Shown here: positions 45,843 to 55,869 of the stretch, piece after piece
Numbering within the stretch: position 1 is the stretch's first letter
Layout of the letters: every line of letters begins with the position of its first letter
Assembly (NCBI GenBank): GCA_002007745.1
Contig: CP019882.1
Span: 4,278,001 to 4,342,000, forward strand
DNA: 64,000 bases
Direction of reading: 5' to 3'
Source of the DNA: Mycolicibacterium litorale
GTDB lineage: Bacteria; Actinomycetota; Actinomycetes; Mycobacteriales; Mycobacteriaceae
Position numbers and translations under genes: made by a program
The notes under the pieces: model-generated
Databases searched by the model: none
What the model was told of the DNA's origin: nothing
Seen by the model: the letters and a program-made list of their open reading frames with translations, nothing else

Positions 45843-46585
45843 CGACCACTGTGCTGGCGGTGGAAACCTTGACCCGAACCTCCACCCCCGAGGCGGTGGC
45901 GTTCTGGATCCTCGCCGCCGTCGCGGTGGCCGGGGCGATCGGGGTGGTCGCCGCACCCAAGGCGGTCTATTCGGCGATCTTCCTCGCCGCGGCGATGATC
46001 GCCTTGGCCATGATCTATGTGGCGCAGGATGCGTTGTTCCTGGGCGTGGTGCAGGTGGTGGTTTACACCGGTGCGGTGATGATGTTGTTCCTGTTCGTGC
46101 TGATGCTCATCGGCGTGGATTCTGCGGAATCGTTGACCGAAACCCTTCGCGGCCAACGGGTCGCGGCGATCGTGGCCGGGCTTGGGTTCGGGGTGTTGCT
46201 GATCGCCGGGATCGGTAGCGCCGCCACCACGGGTTTCACCGGGCTCGCGCAGGCCAATGAGGGCGGCAACGTCGAGGGTCTGGCGGTGTTGATCTTCACC
46301 CGCGATCTGTGGGCGTTCGAGCTGACCAGTGCATTGTTGATCACCGCAGCGCTGGGGGCGATGGTGCTGGCGCACCGGGAACGCTTCGAGCGGCGAAAGA
46401 CCCAGCGCGAGTTGGTCGTCGAACGCTTCCAGACCGGGGCGCGCGCCACCCCGCTACCCAACCCCGGCGTCTACGCCCGCCACAACGCCGTCGACACCAT
46501 GGCCCAGCTGCCCGACGGCTCGCGCGAGCGGTCGTCGGTGAGCACCATCCTGCACCGCGACGAGATCGGGAACGGCCAGCAATGA
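45839..46585 (+). CDS. nuoJ: NADH-quinone oxidoreductase subunit J
   Basis: Membrane subunit with five transmembrane helices, 248 residues. The third helix VQVVVYTGAVMMLFLFVLMLIGV contains the pi-bulge region conserved in NuoJ. The C terminus (RKTQRELVVERFQTGARATPLPNPGVYARHNAVDTMA) is the hydrophilic mycobacterial extension. Start ATG 45839 is coupled to the nuoI stop. Confidence 0.95.
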   Translation: MTTTVLAVETLTRTSTPEAVAFWILAAVAVAGAIGVVAAPKAVYSAIFLAAAMIALAMIYVAQDALFLGVVQVVVYTGAVMMLFLFVLMLIGVDSAESLTETLRGQRVAAIVAGLGFGVLLIAGIGSAATTGFTGLAQANEGGNVEGLAVLIFTRDLWAFELTSALLITAALGAMVLAHRERFERRKTQRELVVERFQTGARATPLPNPGVYARHNAVDTMAQLPDGSRERSSVSTILHRDEIGNGQQ

Positions 46586-46881
46586 ACCCGGGCAACTACC
46601 TGTACCTGTCGGCGCTGCTGTTCACCATTGGTGCGTCCGGTGTGCTGCTGCGGCGCAACGCGATCGTGATGTTCATGTGTGTCGAGTTGATGCTCAACGC
46701 CGCCAATCTGGCATTCGTCACCTTCTCCCGGATGCACGGCCATCTCGACGGGCAAGTGGTCGCGTTCTTCACCATGGTGGTCGCGGCCTGCGAAGTGGTC
46801 GTCGGGCTGGCGATCATCATGACCATCTTCCGCACCCGACGCTCAGCCAACGTCGACGACGCCCACCTGCTGCGGCATTGA
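46582..46881 (+). CDS. nuoK: NADH-quinone oxidoreductase subunit K
   Basis: Antiporter-like small membrane subunit of 99 residues with three helices. It retains the two buried Glu residues needed for proton transfer, in MCVELMLNAANLAFV and VVAACEVVVGLAII. ATGA overlap with nuoJ; nuoL starts 11 bases downstream. Confidence 0.96.
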   Translation: MNPGNYLYLSALLFTIGASGVLLRRNAIVMFMCVELMLNAANLAFVTFSRMHGHLDGQVVAFFTMVVAACEVVVGLAIIMTIFRTRRSANVDDAHLLRH

Positions 46882-46892
46882 ACGGCACCGGC

Positions 46893-48785
46893 ATGCAGAC
46901 CCTGCTGTTCCTGACCATCGCCCTGCCGCTGGCCGGCGCCATTGTGCTGCTGGTGGGCGGCAAGGCCACCGACGCGTGGGGCCACCTGCTGGCCTGCGCC
47001 GCCGTCCTGGGCGCCTGCGCCTGTGGCGCAGTGCTGTTCACCCACCTGCTGCGGCTGCCCGCCGAGCGGCGGACCGTGCACGAGGTGTTGTTCACCTGGG
47101 TACCGGTCGGGGCGCTCAAGGTGGACTTCGGTCTGCACCTCGACGCCCTGTCCCTGTGTTTCGTGCTGCTCATCACCGGCGTCGGCGCGCTGATCCACAT
47201 CTACTCCATCGGCTACATGGCACACGACCCCGGCCGCAGGCGGTTCTTCGCCTACCTCAACCTGTTCGTGGCCGCGATGCTGCTGCTGGTGCTCGCCGAC
47301 AACTACCTCGGTCTATACCTGGGCTGGGAAGGCGTCGGCCTGGCCTCGTATCTGCTGATCGGATTCTGGTCCCACAAACCGTCGGCCGCGACCGCGGCCA
47401 AGAAAGCGTTCATCGTCAACCGAGTCGGCGACATGGGGTTGGCGATCGCCCTGATGGTCCTGTTCGCCACCATCGGCTCAGTCACCTACAGCACCGTCTT
47501 CGCCGCAGTCCCCGCCATCGGTGACGGGGTGCTGACCGCGGTGGGGCTACTGCTGCTGCTCGGCGCGTGCGGCAAAAGCGCCCAAGTGCCGCTGCAATCC
47601 TGGCTCGGCGACGCCATGGAAGGCCCGACCCCGGTCTCGGCCCTGATCCACGCCGCCACCATGGTCACCGCCGGCGTCTACCTGATCGTGCGCTCCGGCC
47701 CGATCTTCAACCAGGCACCCGCCGCCCAAACCGCGGTGGTGACCGTCGGCGCCGTCACCTTGCTGTTCGGGGCGATCATCGGCTGCGCCAAAGACGACAT
47801 CAAAAAAGCGTTGGCCGCCTCCACCATGTCCCAGATCGGCTACATGGTCCTGGCCGCCGGCTTGGGCCCCGCCGGCTACGCGGTGGCCATCCTGCACCTA
47901 CTCACCCACGGATTCTTCAAAGCCGGCCTGTTCCTCGGCGCCGGCTCGGTCATGCACGCCATGGGCGACGAGACCGACATGCGCCGCTACGGCGAACTAC
48001 GCAAAGTCCTACCCATCACCTACGTGACCTTCGGACTCGGCTACCTCGCCATCATCGGCGTGCCCCCGTTCGCCGGGTTCTTCTCCAAAGACGCCATCAT
48101 CGAAACCGCCCTCAACACCGGCGGACTCAAAGGCTTCGTGCTCGGCGGAGCCGCGCTGCTCGGCGCCGGGATCACCGCCTTCTACATGACCCGCGTCATG
48201 CTCCTGACGTTCTACGGCCGGGCCCGCTGGACCGAGAAAGCCACCCAGACCTACCCGCACGAATCACCAGCCACCATGACCACGCCCATGATCATCCTCG
48301 CCGCCGGCTCCATCGGTGCCGGCGCCCTGCTCACAATCGGCAACACCCTGCCACACTGGCTCGAGCCAGTGGTCGGCCACCACGAGGCCGCACATGTCGT
48401 GCCCGCGTGGATGATGACGACGACGGCGCTGGGTGTGGTGGCCATCGGTGTCGCGGTGGCCTATCGGCAATACGCGAACCACAATGTGGCCAGCACTGCC
48501 CCGCAGGATGTCTCCGCACTCACCGTGGCGGCCCGCCGCGATCTCTACGGGGACGCCGTCAACGAGGCCGTGTTCATGCGCGGCGGTCAGGAACTGACCA
48601 AAGGCCTTGTCGTGGTGGACGAGAAGGCGGTCGAGGGGGCCACCCAAGGTCTGGCCCGCATTGTCGCGCGGGGATCGCAGCGGCTCGGTCAGTTGCAGAC
48701 CGGGTTCGCCCGCTCCTATGCGTTGTCCATGTTGGCCGGTACGGCGCTGGTGATCGCCGTCGTCCTGTTCACGGCCTGGCGGTGA
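46893..48785 (+). CDS. nuoL: NADH-quinone oxidoreductase subunit L
   Basis: Largest proton-channel subunit, 630 residues, with Mrp-antiporter-type core and the long C-terminal lateral helix. Conserved pieces: GWEGVGLASYLLIGFW, KKAFIVNRVGDMGLA, QVPLQSWLGDAMEGPTPVSALIHAATMVTAGVYLI and ILHLLTHGFFKAGLFLGAGSVMHAM. Start ATG 46893. Ends in GTGA overlap with nuoM. Confidence 0.96.
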   Translation: MQTLLFLTIALPLAGAIVLLVGGKATDAWGHLLACAAVLGACACGAVLFTHLLRLPAERRTVHEVLFTWVPVGALKVDFGLHLDALSLCFVLLITGVGALIHIYSIGYMAHDPGRRRFFAYLNLFVAAMLLLVLADNYLGLYLGWEGVGLASYLLIGFWSHKPSAATAAKKAFIVNRVGDMGLAIALMVLFATIGSVTYSTVFAAVPAIGDGVLTAVGLLLLLGACGKSAQVPLQSWLGDAMEGPTPVSALIHAATMVTAGVYLIVRSGPIFNQAPAAQTAVVTVGAVTLLFGAIIGCAKDDIKKALAASTMSQIGYMVLAAGLGPAGYAVAILHLLTHGFFKAGLFLGAGSVMHAMGDETDMRRYGELRKVLPITYVTFGLGYLAIIGVPPFAGFFSKDAIIETALNTGGLKGFVLGGAALLGAGITAFYMTRVMLLTFYGRARWTEKATQTYPHESPATMTTPMIILAAGSIGAGALLTIGNTLPHWLEPVVGHHEAAHVVPAWMMTTTALGVVAIGVAVAYRQYANHNVASTAPQDVSALTVAARRDLYGDAVNEAVFMRGGQELTKGLVVVDEKAVEGATQGLARIVARGSQRLGQLQTGFARSYALSMLAGTALVIAVVLFTAWR

Positions 48786-50392
48786 GTGCCATGACCGTGC
48801 CGTGGCTGACCGTCCTGTGGGCGATCCCCGTCCTGGGGGCCGCCCTGATCATCGTGTTGCCCGCAGCGCTGCGCCAATTTGCTAAGTACGCCGGCCTGGT
48901 CGTCGCGCTGGCAGTGCTCGTCGTGGCGCTGCTGCTCGCGGTCCGGTTCGACCCGGGCGGTGCGCAGTTCCAGTTCGTCGAAAATCACCCGTGGATACCG
49001 TCGTTCGGTACCGGCTACGTCCTCGGCGTCGACGGTATCGCGCTGGCGCTGGTGGTGCTCACTGCGGTGCTGATGCCGCTACTGCTGCTCGCCGGCTGGC
49101 ACGACGCCGACGAGCGGCCCGGGCTGTCCGGTCGCGGACCGCACAGCTACATCGCCCTGATGCTGGCCGTCGAAGCCATGGTGCTCATGTCGTTGGTAGC
49201 GCTGGACATCCTGCTGTTCTACGTCTTCTTCGAAGCCATGCTGATCCCGATGTACTTCCTGATCGGTGGGTTTGGCGCGACCGGACCAGAGAAGTCCAAG
49301 GCCGCGGTGAAGTTCTTGCTGTACAACCTGTTCGGTGGGCTGATCATGCTGGCCGCCGTCATCGGTCTCTATGTGGTGACCGCCGCCAGCACAGTCTTCG
49401 ACTCCGGCACGTTCGACTTCCGCGCGATCGCGGCCGCAGTGGCCGACGGCTCTTTCACCGTGAACCCCGGTGTCGCCAATGCCCTGTTCGGTGGCTTCAT
49501 GTTCGCGTTCGCGGTGAAAGCGCCGCTGTGGCCGTTCCATCGGTGGTTGCCCGACGCCGCCGTCCAGGCCACGCCGGCGTCGGCGGTGTTGATGATGGCG
49601 GTGATGGACAAGGTCGGCACGTTCGGCATGTTGCGTTACTGCTTGCCGCTGTTCCCCGACGCGTCAACATATTTCCGGCCGGTCATCATCGCGTTGGCGG
49701 TCATCGGCATCGTCTACGGTGCCGTCCTGGCCATCGGGCAGACCGATGTCATGCGACTGATCGCCTACACCTCCATCAGCCACTTCGGCTTCATCATCCT
49801 TGGCATCTTCGCCATGACCAGCCAAGGCCAGGCCGGCTCCACCCTGTACATGGTCAATCACGGGATCTCCACCGCCGCCCTGTTCCTGATCGCCGGATTC
49901 CTCGTCAGCCGCCGCGGCACCCGCGCCATCGCCGCCTACGGCGGCGTGCAGGGCGTCGCGCCCGTGCTGGCCGGCACCTTCCTGGTTGCGGGCCTGGCGA
50001 CGCTGTCGCTGCCGGGCCTTGCCCCGTTCATCAGTGAATTTCTGGTCCTCTTCGGGACGTTCACCCGCTACCCGGTGTTCGCCGTGATCGCTTCGACGGC
50101 GCTGGTGCTCTCAGCCGTCTATGTGCTGTGGCTCTACCAGCGGATGATGACGGGCCCGGTGACCGACGGCAACGAGACGGTCCGCGACCTCGGTAAGCGT
50201 GAACTGCTGGTGGTGGCGCCACTGATCGCCCTGCTGATCGGGCTGGGCATCTATCCCAAGATCGCCCTCGACGTCATCAACCCGGCGGTCACCGCCACCC
50301 TCACCTCGATCCACCAAACCGACCCGGCGCCCACGCAGGCCCAATTGTCTTCGCGTGAGCGCCTATCCCCAGCAGAGGGGGCCCACCCATGA
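48782..50392 (+). CDS. nuoM: NADH-quinone oxidoreductase subunit M
   Basis: Proton-channel subunit, 536 residues from GTG 48782 (coupled to the nuoL stop) or three fewer from ATG 48791. The conserved Glu of helix 5 is in YVFFEAMLIPMYFLIGGFG, and the discontinuous-helix Lys region in AFAVKAPLWPFHRWLPDAAVQATPASAVLM. C-terminal part ends in a hydrophilic tail SSRERLSPAEGAHP. ATGA overlap with nuoN. Confidence 0.96.
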   Translation: MSAMTVPWLTVLWAIPVLGAALIIVLPAALRQFAKYAGLVVALAVLVVALLLAVRFDPGGAQFQFVENHPWIPSFGTGYVLGVDGIALALVVLTAVLMPLLLLAGWHDADERPGLSGRGPHSYIALMLAVEAMVLMSLVALDILLFYVFFEAMLIPMYFLIGGFGATGPEKSKAAVKFLLYNLFGGLIMLAAVIGLYVVTAASTVFDSGTFDFRAIAAAVADGSFTVNPGVANALFGGFMFAFAVKAPLWPFHRWLPDAAVQATPASAVLMMAVMDKVGTFGMLRYCLPLFPDASTYFRPVIIALAVIGIVYGAVLAIGQTDVMRLIAYTSISHFGFIILGIFAMTSQGQAGSTLYMVNHGISTAALFLIAGFLVSRRGTRAIAAYGGVQGVAPVLAGTFLVAGLATLSLPGLAPFISEFLVLFGTFTRYPVFAVIASTALVLSAVYVLWLYQRMMTGPVTDGNETVRDLGKRELLVVAPLIALLIGLGIYPKIALDVINPAVTATLTSIHQTDPAPTQAQLSSRERLSPAEGAHP

Positions 50393-51953
50393 CCCCACCG
50401 AGCATTGAATACGGCCAACTGGCGCCGCTGTTGATCGTCCTGGGCGCCGCCGTCGCCGGGGTCGTCGTCGAAGCGTTCGCTCCCCGCAAAAGCCGCTACC
50501 TCACTCAGGTCACTCTGAGCCTCGCGGGCCTGGTCGCCGCGTTCGTCGCGGTGGTCCTGCTGGCGCGCGGTCTGCGCGGTGGTCTGGGCCACACCGCGGT
50601 GGCCGGTGCCGTCGTCGTCGACCGGCCGGCGCTGTTCCTGCAGGGCACCATCCTGTTGATCGGCATTCTGGGGGTGCTGCTGATCGCCGAGCGTCGCGCA
50701 CCGGCCGAATACGACGACAGCGCAATCGCTTTGGACGCGTTCACTGCGGACGCATCGACGGTGCCCGGCAGCGTGGCGGAGAAGATCGCCACCAAGGCAG
50801 CGCTGGTACAGACCGAGGTGTTCCCACTGACGATGTTCGCCGTGGGCGGGATGATGCTGTTCCCAGCCGCCGGGGACCTGCTGACCATGTTCATCGCGCT
50901 CGAGGTGTTCTCGCTGCCGCTGTACCTGATGTGCGGGCTGGCCCGGCGCCGCCGGTTGCTGTCCCAGGAAGCCGCCCTGAAATACTTTCTGCTGGGCGCC
51001 TTCTCGTCGGCGTTCTTCCTCTATGGCATCGCCCTGCTCTACGGCTTCGCCGGCACGCTGAGCCTCACCGGCGTCGCCGCCGCGATCCGCACCGACGCCG
51101 ACGACGCCACCCTGGCGCTGGTCGGTGCCGCGCTGCTGGCGGTCGGCGTGCTGTTCAAAGTCGGGGCCGTGCCCTTCCATTCCTGGATTCCCGACGTCTA
51201 CCAGGGTGCGCCCACGCCGATCACCGCGTTCATGGCGGCGGCCACCAAGGTCGCCGCCTTCGGTGCCATGCTGCGCATCTTCTACGTCGCCCTCCCCGGG
51301 CTGGCCCACGACTGGCGGCCGGCGCTGTGGGCAGTGGCGATCCTGACCATGGTGGTCGGAACCGTGACCGCCGTGACACAGACCGATGTCAAGCGCATGC
51401 TGGCGTATTCGGCTGTGGCACACGCCGGATTCATCCTCACCGGAGTGATCGCCGCCAATCCGGCGGGCCTATCGGCGACGCTGTTCTACCTGTTCGCCTA
51501 CGGCTTCTCCACGTTGGGTGCCTTCGCGGTGGTGAGTGTGGTCCGCGACGCGGCAGGTGCCGAGGAAACCAACATGGCCCGCTGGGCGGGTCTTGGCCGG
51601 CGCTACCCCTGGTTGGGGTGGTGTTCTCGTTGTTCCTGCTGGCCTTTGCCGGCATTCCGCTGACCAGCGGCTTCGTCAGCAAGTTCGCGGTGTTCAAAGC
51701 CGCCGGTCAGGGCGGCGCGATCCCGCTGGTCATCGTCGGTGTGATCGCCTCGGCCGTGGCCGCCTACTTCTATGTGCGGGTCATCGTGCTGATGTTCTTC
51801 ACCGATCCGCCCGACGACGCCCCCCAGGTCGTCACGCCCAGCGCGCTCAGCGTCGCCACCATCACGCTGACCGCGGCGATCACCTTCGCGCTCGGAGCGC
51901 TGCCGCAGCCACTGCTGGACCTCGCCGACAACGCGGCGAGATTCCTCACCTGA
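50389..51953 (+). CDS. nuoN: NADH-quinone oxidoreductase subunit N, frame broken by one missing base
   Basis: Third proton-channel subunit and last gene of the operon. First frame (MTPPSIEYGQLAPLL to AGLGRRYPWLG) then goes out of register and stops at 51663; the next frame gives VVFSLFLLAFAGIPLTSGFVSKFAVFKAA to the end at 51953. One extra G in the run 51615-51618 restores WLGVVFSLFLLAF and 521 residues. Conserved features: FIALEVFSLPLYLMCGLAR with the key Glu, and GVLFKVGAVPFHSWIPDVYQGAPTPITAFMA. Function as for a normal complex I subunit. Confidence 0.93.
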
Positions 51954-51972
51954 TCGCTGCTGACGGAGCCGG

Positions 51973-52857
51973 TTACCCCAGCGCGGTGGCGATGTTGGTG
52001 AACGGGCTGAAGCTGCCGTCGAGCACCTGCAGGTGGCCGATGGTGCGGCCGGTTACCTCATTCGGGTCGACCAGCGTCAATTCCACGGCAGCGCGAGCGA
52101 ATTCGTCCTCCGGTGAGACGCTGGCGAATTCGTTCCGGTAGTACGACAGGCCCGGTGTGGGTATTGGCCGCGACGGCGCCAGCGCATTCACGGCGATGTT
52201 GCGCCGCTGCAGATCGTAAGCCGCACACCAGGTCAGGTGTTCCAGCGCGGCCTTCGATCCGCCATAGCCCGGCAGGACGCCGCCGCTGAAGTTCTCGTAC
52301 GGCCCGTCACCGGGCACCCGGGACGCCACCGAGGTGACATTGATGATCGAGCCCAGGCCGGCATCGAACATGTCCGGGCAGACCAGCTGCATCAGCTCGT
52401 AGGAGGCGAACACCCCGATCTCGAAATGCCGGCGATACGCGCTCGCCGGAACCGCCAGGAAGCCCGGCCAGTCGGCGTTCCCGGCCGGTGCGGCTTTCGG
52501 TGTGGACATCCGCGGTGCGGCGTCCGGTTTCGGCGGGCGCCCCGGTGCGGTGAACGCGGCATTGTTGACCAGGATGGTGATCGGCCCCAGTGCTGCACGG
52601 GCTTCGGCGACCAGCCGGGGCAGGTCGTCGCGCTCGAGCAGATCCGCCGCGATGGCCACCGCCCGCCCGCCTGCGGCCTCGATGGCGGCGACCGTCTCAC
52701 CAATGGTCCCGGGCAACCGGTCGTCCCACTGCTGCTCGGTGCGGGCCACCACGGCCACCGCCGCACCTTCGGCGGCCAACGCCAGTGCTGTCGCACGTCC
52801 CAGCCCGCGGCTGGCGCCGGTGACGATCGCGGTGCGCCCGGCCAGACGTGCTGCCAT
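51973..52857 (-). CDS. Short-chain dehydrogenase/reductase
   Basis: SDR of 294 residues from ATG 52857 (MAARLAGRTAIVTGASRGLG). An in-frame ATG at 52887 lies inside the upstream TetR gene and is less likely. Motifs: TGASRGLG, NNAA, a Ser in NVTSVAS, and YGGSK. There is an unusual loop between NNAAFTAPGRPPK and GFLAVPASAYRRHFEIGVFASYE (about 30 extra residues), and a second one around GDGPYENFSGGVLPG before the YxxxK. It follows the TetR gene on the same strand by 16 bases, so the two are probably co-transcribed. Substrate unknown. Confidence 0.87.
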   Translation of the reverse strand: MAARLAGRTAIVTGASRGLGRATALALAAEGAAVAVVARTEQQWDDRLPGTIGETVAAIEAAGGRAVAIAADLLERDDLPRLVAEARAALGPITILVNNAAFTAPGRPPKPDAAPRMSTPKAAPAGNADWPGFLAVPASAYRRHFEIGVFASYELMQLVCPDMFDAGLGSIINVTSVASRVPGDGPYENFSGGVLPGYGGSKAALEHLTWCAAYDLQRRNIAVNALAPSRPIPTPGLSYYRNEFASVSPEDEFARAAVELTLVDPNEVTGRTIGHLQVLDGSFSPFTNIATALG

Positions 52858-52873
52858 CACAACATCCCTTCGG

Positions 52874-53476
52874 TCATAGCGCCACACCGTGCACCAGGAT
52901 CGCCGTGGTCTGGTCCACCCAGCTGTCGTCCAGGACGTCCTCGGGGGCCAGCAGCAACCGCATCATCGTCGCACCGCCGATGAGTTCGATGAGGCGGTCC
53001 GGGTTCACGTCGGCGTGCACCTCACGGCAGTGCACCGCTTCCACCAGCCGAGCACGCACCGTGGCGAACAGGTCGGCGAACCGGGCCATCACCCGCGCGT
53101 TGAGGGCCGGGTCGGCACCCATGTCGGCGATCAGCCCGGGCAGGGCTGCCCGCACCACCGGGCTGGTGAACACGTCCCGGGTGGAGGCCAGCATGGCGCG
53201 CACGTCGGCGGCGATATCGCCGGCGGGGGCGAGCAGCGCGGTCGGCGTCGCCGGGAAGGCGGCCTCGTGCACCAGCTCCGCCTTGCTGGACCAGCGCCGA
53301 TACAACGCGGTCTTGGTGGTGCCCGCGCGTTCGGCGACCGCCGCCAAAGTCAGATTCGGATAACCGATTTCGACAAGCAGCTCCGCTGTGGCAGCCAGTA
53401 TGGCAGCGTCGATACGCGGATCGCGGGGACGCCCCGCGGCCCCGGCCTTGTCAACCGAAGACGGGTCTGCTTTCAT
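52874..53476 (-). CDS. TetR-family regulator, divergent from phosphotransferase gene
   Basis: 200-residue TetR protein from ATG 53476. DNA-binding part: DPRIDAAILAATAELLVEIGYPNLTLAAVAERAGTTKTALYRRWSSKAELVHEA (residues about 20-70), the TetR_C_16/AcrR type. Only 40 bases separate it from the divergent phosphotransferase start, so any operator must lie across both promoters; I see only a weak ACCC/GGGT symmetry there (53487-53508). Likely controls the SDR behind it and the phosphotransferase operon. Confidence 0.87.
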   Translation of the reverse strand: MKADPSSVDKAGAAGRPRDPRIDAAILAATAELLVEIGYPNLTLAAVAERAGTTKTALYRRWSSKAELVHEAAFPATPTALLAPAGDIAADVRAMLASTRDVFTSPVVRAALPGLIADMGADPALNARVMARFADLFATVRARLVEAVHCREVHADVNPDRLIELIGGATMMRLLLAPEDVLDDSWVDQTTAILVHGVAL

Positions 53477-53516
53477 AACGCTACCCACCGTATCGTAATA
53501 GGGTTGGAGGACAAAG

Positions 53517-54656
53517 GTGACCAACCAACCGAGCGTAGAGACCGATGTCGAACGGTTACAGCGCTCAGGCCGTGATGTCAGCACCATTCCCGCGGTGCTG
53601 TCCGACTGGCTGTCGACCGTCATGCCCGGCGGCGTCAAGCCGGAGGTGACCGTGGAGAGCGGGGTCGACTCCAACGGCATGTCGTCGGAGACGATCATCC
53701 TGACCGGCCGCTGGGAGCAGGACGGCACCCCCGTCGAGCAGAAGTGGGTGGCCCGGGTGGCGCCCACGCAGGAAGACGTGCCGGTCTTCATCACCTACCG
53801 GATGGACCATCAGTTCGATGTCATCCGGCTGGTCGAGGAACTGACCGACGTGCCGGTGCCGAAAGTCCGCTGGATCGATCCGACCGGCGAGGTCCTGGGC
53901 AGCCCGTTCTTCTTGATGGATCACATCGCCGGCATCGTGCCGCCGGACGTCATGCCCTACACCTTCGGCGCCAACTGGTTCGCCGACGCGGCGCCCGAAC
54001 AGCAGCGCGCCCTGCAGGACGCCACCGTCGAGGTGCTGGCCAAGCTGCACTCCATCCCCGATGCGGAGAAGACATTCGGCTTCCTCGCCGAGGCCGTGCC
54101 GGACGGGGACACCCCGTTGCGCCGGCAGTTCAACTGGCTCAAGGACTGGTACGAGTTCGCGGTACCCGACATCGGCCGCTCGCCGCTGGTCGAGAAGGCA
54201 CTCGGGTGGCTGGAGGAGAACTTCCCCACCGACGTCGCCGCAACCGAGCCGGTGCTGGCCTGGGGAGACTCCCGGATCGGCAATGTGCTCTACGACGACT
54301 TCCGGCCGGTCGCGGTGCTCGACTGGGAGATGGCCACGCTCGGCCCGCGAGAGCTGGATGTCGCGTGGATCATCTTCGCGCACATGGTGTTCCAGGAACT
54401 CGCCGGGCTCGCGGGGATGCCGGGCTTGCCGGATGTGATGCGCGAGGACGACGTGCGCGCCACCTACCAGAAGCTGACCGGTGTCGAGCTCGGTGACCTG
54501 AAGTGGTTCTACGTGTACTCCGGGGTGATCTGGTGCTGTGTGTTCATGCGCACCGGCGCACGACGGGTGCACTTCGGTGAGATCGAAAAGCCAGAGGACG
54601 TCGAGTCGATGTTCTACCACGCCGGGCTGCTGCGCCGGCTGATTGAGGAGACCTAA
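53517..54656 (+). CDS. Phosphotransferase family protein (APH fold)
   Basis: 379-residue protein of the same fold as the one at 34124. The Brenner motif reads LAWGDSRIGNVLYDD (WGD in place of HGD), and the metal motif is DWEMATLGPRELDVAWIIF. GTG start with TTGGAGG 8-9 bases upstream. Translationally coupled by one base to the next gene (TAATG). This WGD variant is common in the actinobacterial group of uncharacterised APH-like proteins; the substrate is not known, and antibiotic resistance is not implied. Confidence 0.88.
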   Translation: MTNQPSVETDVERLQRSGRDVSTIPAVLSDWLSTVMPGGVKPEVTVESGVDSNGMSSETIILTGRWEQDGTPVEQKWVARVAPTQEDVPVFITYRMDHQFDVIRLVEELTDVPVPKVRWIDPTGEVLGSPFFLMDHIAGIVPPDVMPYTFGANWFADAAPEQQRALQDATVEVLAKLHSIPDAEKTFGFLAEAVPDGDTPLRRQFNWLKDWYEFAVPDIGRSPLVEKALGWLEENFPTDVAATEPVLAWGDSRIGNVLYDDFRPVAVLDWEMATLGPRELDVAWIIFAHMVFQELAGLAGMPGLPDVMREDDVRATYQKLTGVELGDLKWFYVYSGVIWCCVFMRTGARRVHFGEIEKPEDVESMFYHAGLLRRLIEET

Positions 54657-55768
54657 TGCTCGGACCGATGGACGAATACCCCGTCCACCAGGCACCACTG
54701 CCGATCGCCTGGCCGAATTCCTCGGACCGGAACTTCTACGACCGCAGTTACTTCAACGCCCATGACCGCACCGGGGACATCTTCCTGATCACCGGCATCG
54801 GGTACTACCCCAACCTCGGCGTCAAGGACGCCTACGTGCTGGTACGTCGCGGAGATGCCCAGACCGCGGTGCACCTGTCCGACAGTATCGACCAAGATCG
54901 ACTCAACCAGCACGTGGGCGCCTACCGCGTCGAGGTCGTCGACCCCCTGCAGACCGTGCGGATCGTGATGGACGAGACCGAAGGCATGGCCGTCGACCTC
55001 ACCTGGCGCGGACTGTTCCCGGTGGTCCAGGAACAACCGCACATCATGCGCCAGGGCAACCGGGTGACGCTGGATGCCCAGCGGTTCGCGCAATTGGGTT
55101 CGTGGGAAGGCCATATCGCCATCGACGGCCAGGAGATCACCGTCGACCCGTCGGTGTGGATCGGCAGCCGCGACCGGTCGTGGGGTATCCGGCCGATCGG
55201 TGAGGCCGAACCGGCCGGCCGGCCGGCCGACCCGCCGTTCGAGGGCATGTGGTGGCTCTACGTCCCGATGGCCTTCGAGGACTTCGCGATCGTGATCATC
55301 ATTCAGGAAGCCCCCGACGGGTTCCGTTCGCTCAACGACTGCACGCGGATCTGGCGGGACGGCCGGGTCGAGCAGCTGGGCTGGCCGCGGGTGAAGATCC
55401 ACTACCGCTCGGGCACCCGCATCCCGACCGGCGCCACCATCGAGGCCACCGATGCGGCGGGCGCGCCGCTGCGATTTGACGTGGAATCCAAGCTGCCGGT
55501 GCCGATTCACGTCGGCGGTGGTTACGGCGGTGACTCGGACTGGATTCACGGGGTGTGGAAGGGCGAGAAGTTCACCGAGCGGCTCACGTACGACATGACC
55601 GACCCCGCCGTCATCGGCCGCGCCGCGTTCGGTGTGATCGACCACGTCGGGCGCGCGGTCTGCCACGGCGGCGGCACGTCGTCCGAGGGGTGGGGGCTGT
55701 TCGAGCACGGCGCGCTGGGACGCCACGATCCGTCGGGCTTCACCGACTGGCTGACCGTCGCGCCCTAA
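54656..55768 (+). CDS. Beta-rich protein of unknown function (DUF7064/AttH-like)
   Basis: 370 residues without signal peptide. The layout, with DRNFYDRSYFNAHDRTGDIFLITGIGYYPNLGVKDAYVLVRRGD at the start, then DPSVWIGSRDRSWGIRPIGE and EGMWWLYVPMAFEDFAIVIIIQE in the middle, resembles hydroxyneurosporene-synthase/AttH-like double-barrel proteins often found beside APH-like kinases in actinobacteria. The RDRSWG motif is the most recognisable piece. Coupled to the phosphotransferase, which suggests a shared pathway. I cannot assign a reaction. Confidence 0.7.
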   Translation: MLGPMDEYPVHQAPLPIAWPNSSDRNFYDRSYFNAHDRTGDIFLITGIGYYPNLGVKDAYVLVRRGDAQTAVHLSDSIDQDRLNQHVGAYRVEVVDPLQTVRIVMDETEGMAVDLTWRGLFPVVQEQPHIMRQGNRVTLDAQRFAQLGSWEGHIAIDGQEITVDPSVWIGSRDRSWGIRPIGEAEPAGRPADPPFEGMWWLYVPMAFEDFAIVIIIQEAPDGFRSLNDCTRIWRDGRVEQLGWPRVKIHYRSGTRIPTGATIEATDAAGAPLRFDVESKLPVPIHVGGGYGGDSDWIHGVWKGEKFTERLTYDMTDPAVIGRAAFGVIDHVGRAVCHGGGTSSEGWGLFEHGALGRHDPSGFTDWLTVAP

Positions 55769-55869
55769 GGCCTTGACCCTCTCGGACTCTCTCGCCCAAA
55801 CCGACAAATGGCAGCGAAAGTGCGAGTTGAGCTCAGCAAAACGTCGATCTCGGAAAGAGTGAGCGCGCC

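Noticed and set aside
47567..48781. N-terminal 400-codon extension of the nuoM frame
   Set aside because: This is nuoL read out of frame (Arg/His-rich); NuoM starts at 48782 by motif and coupling.
53477..53516. Operator for the TetR at 52874-53476
   Set aside because: Only four-base arms (ACCC/GGGT) are visible; too weak to list as a site.
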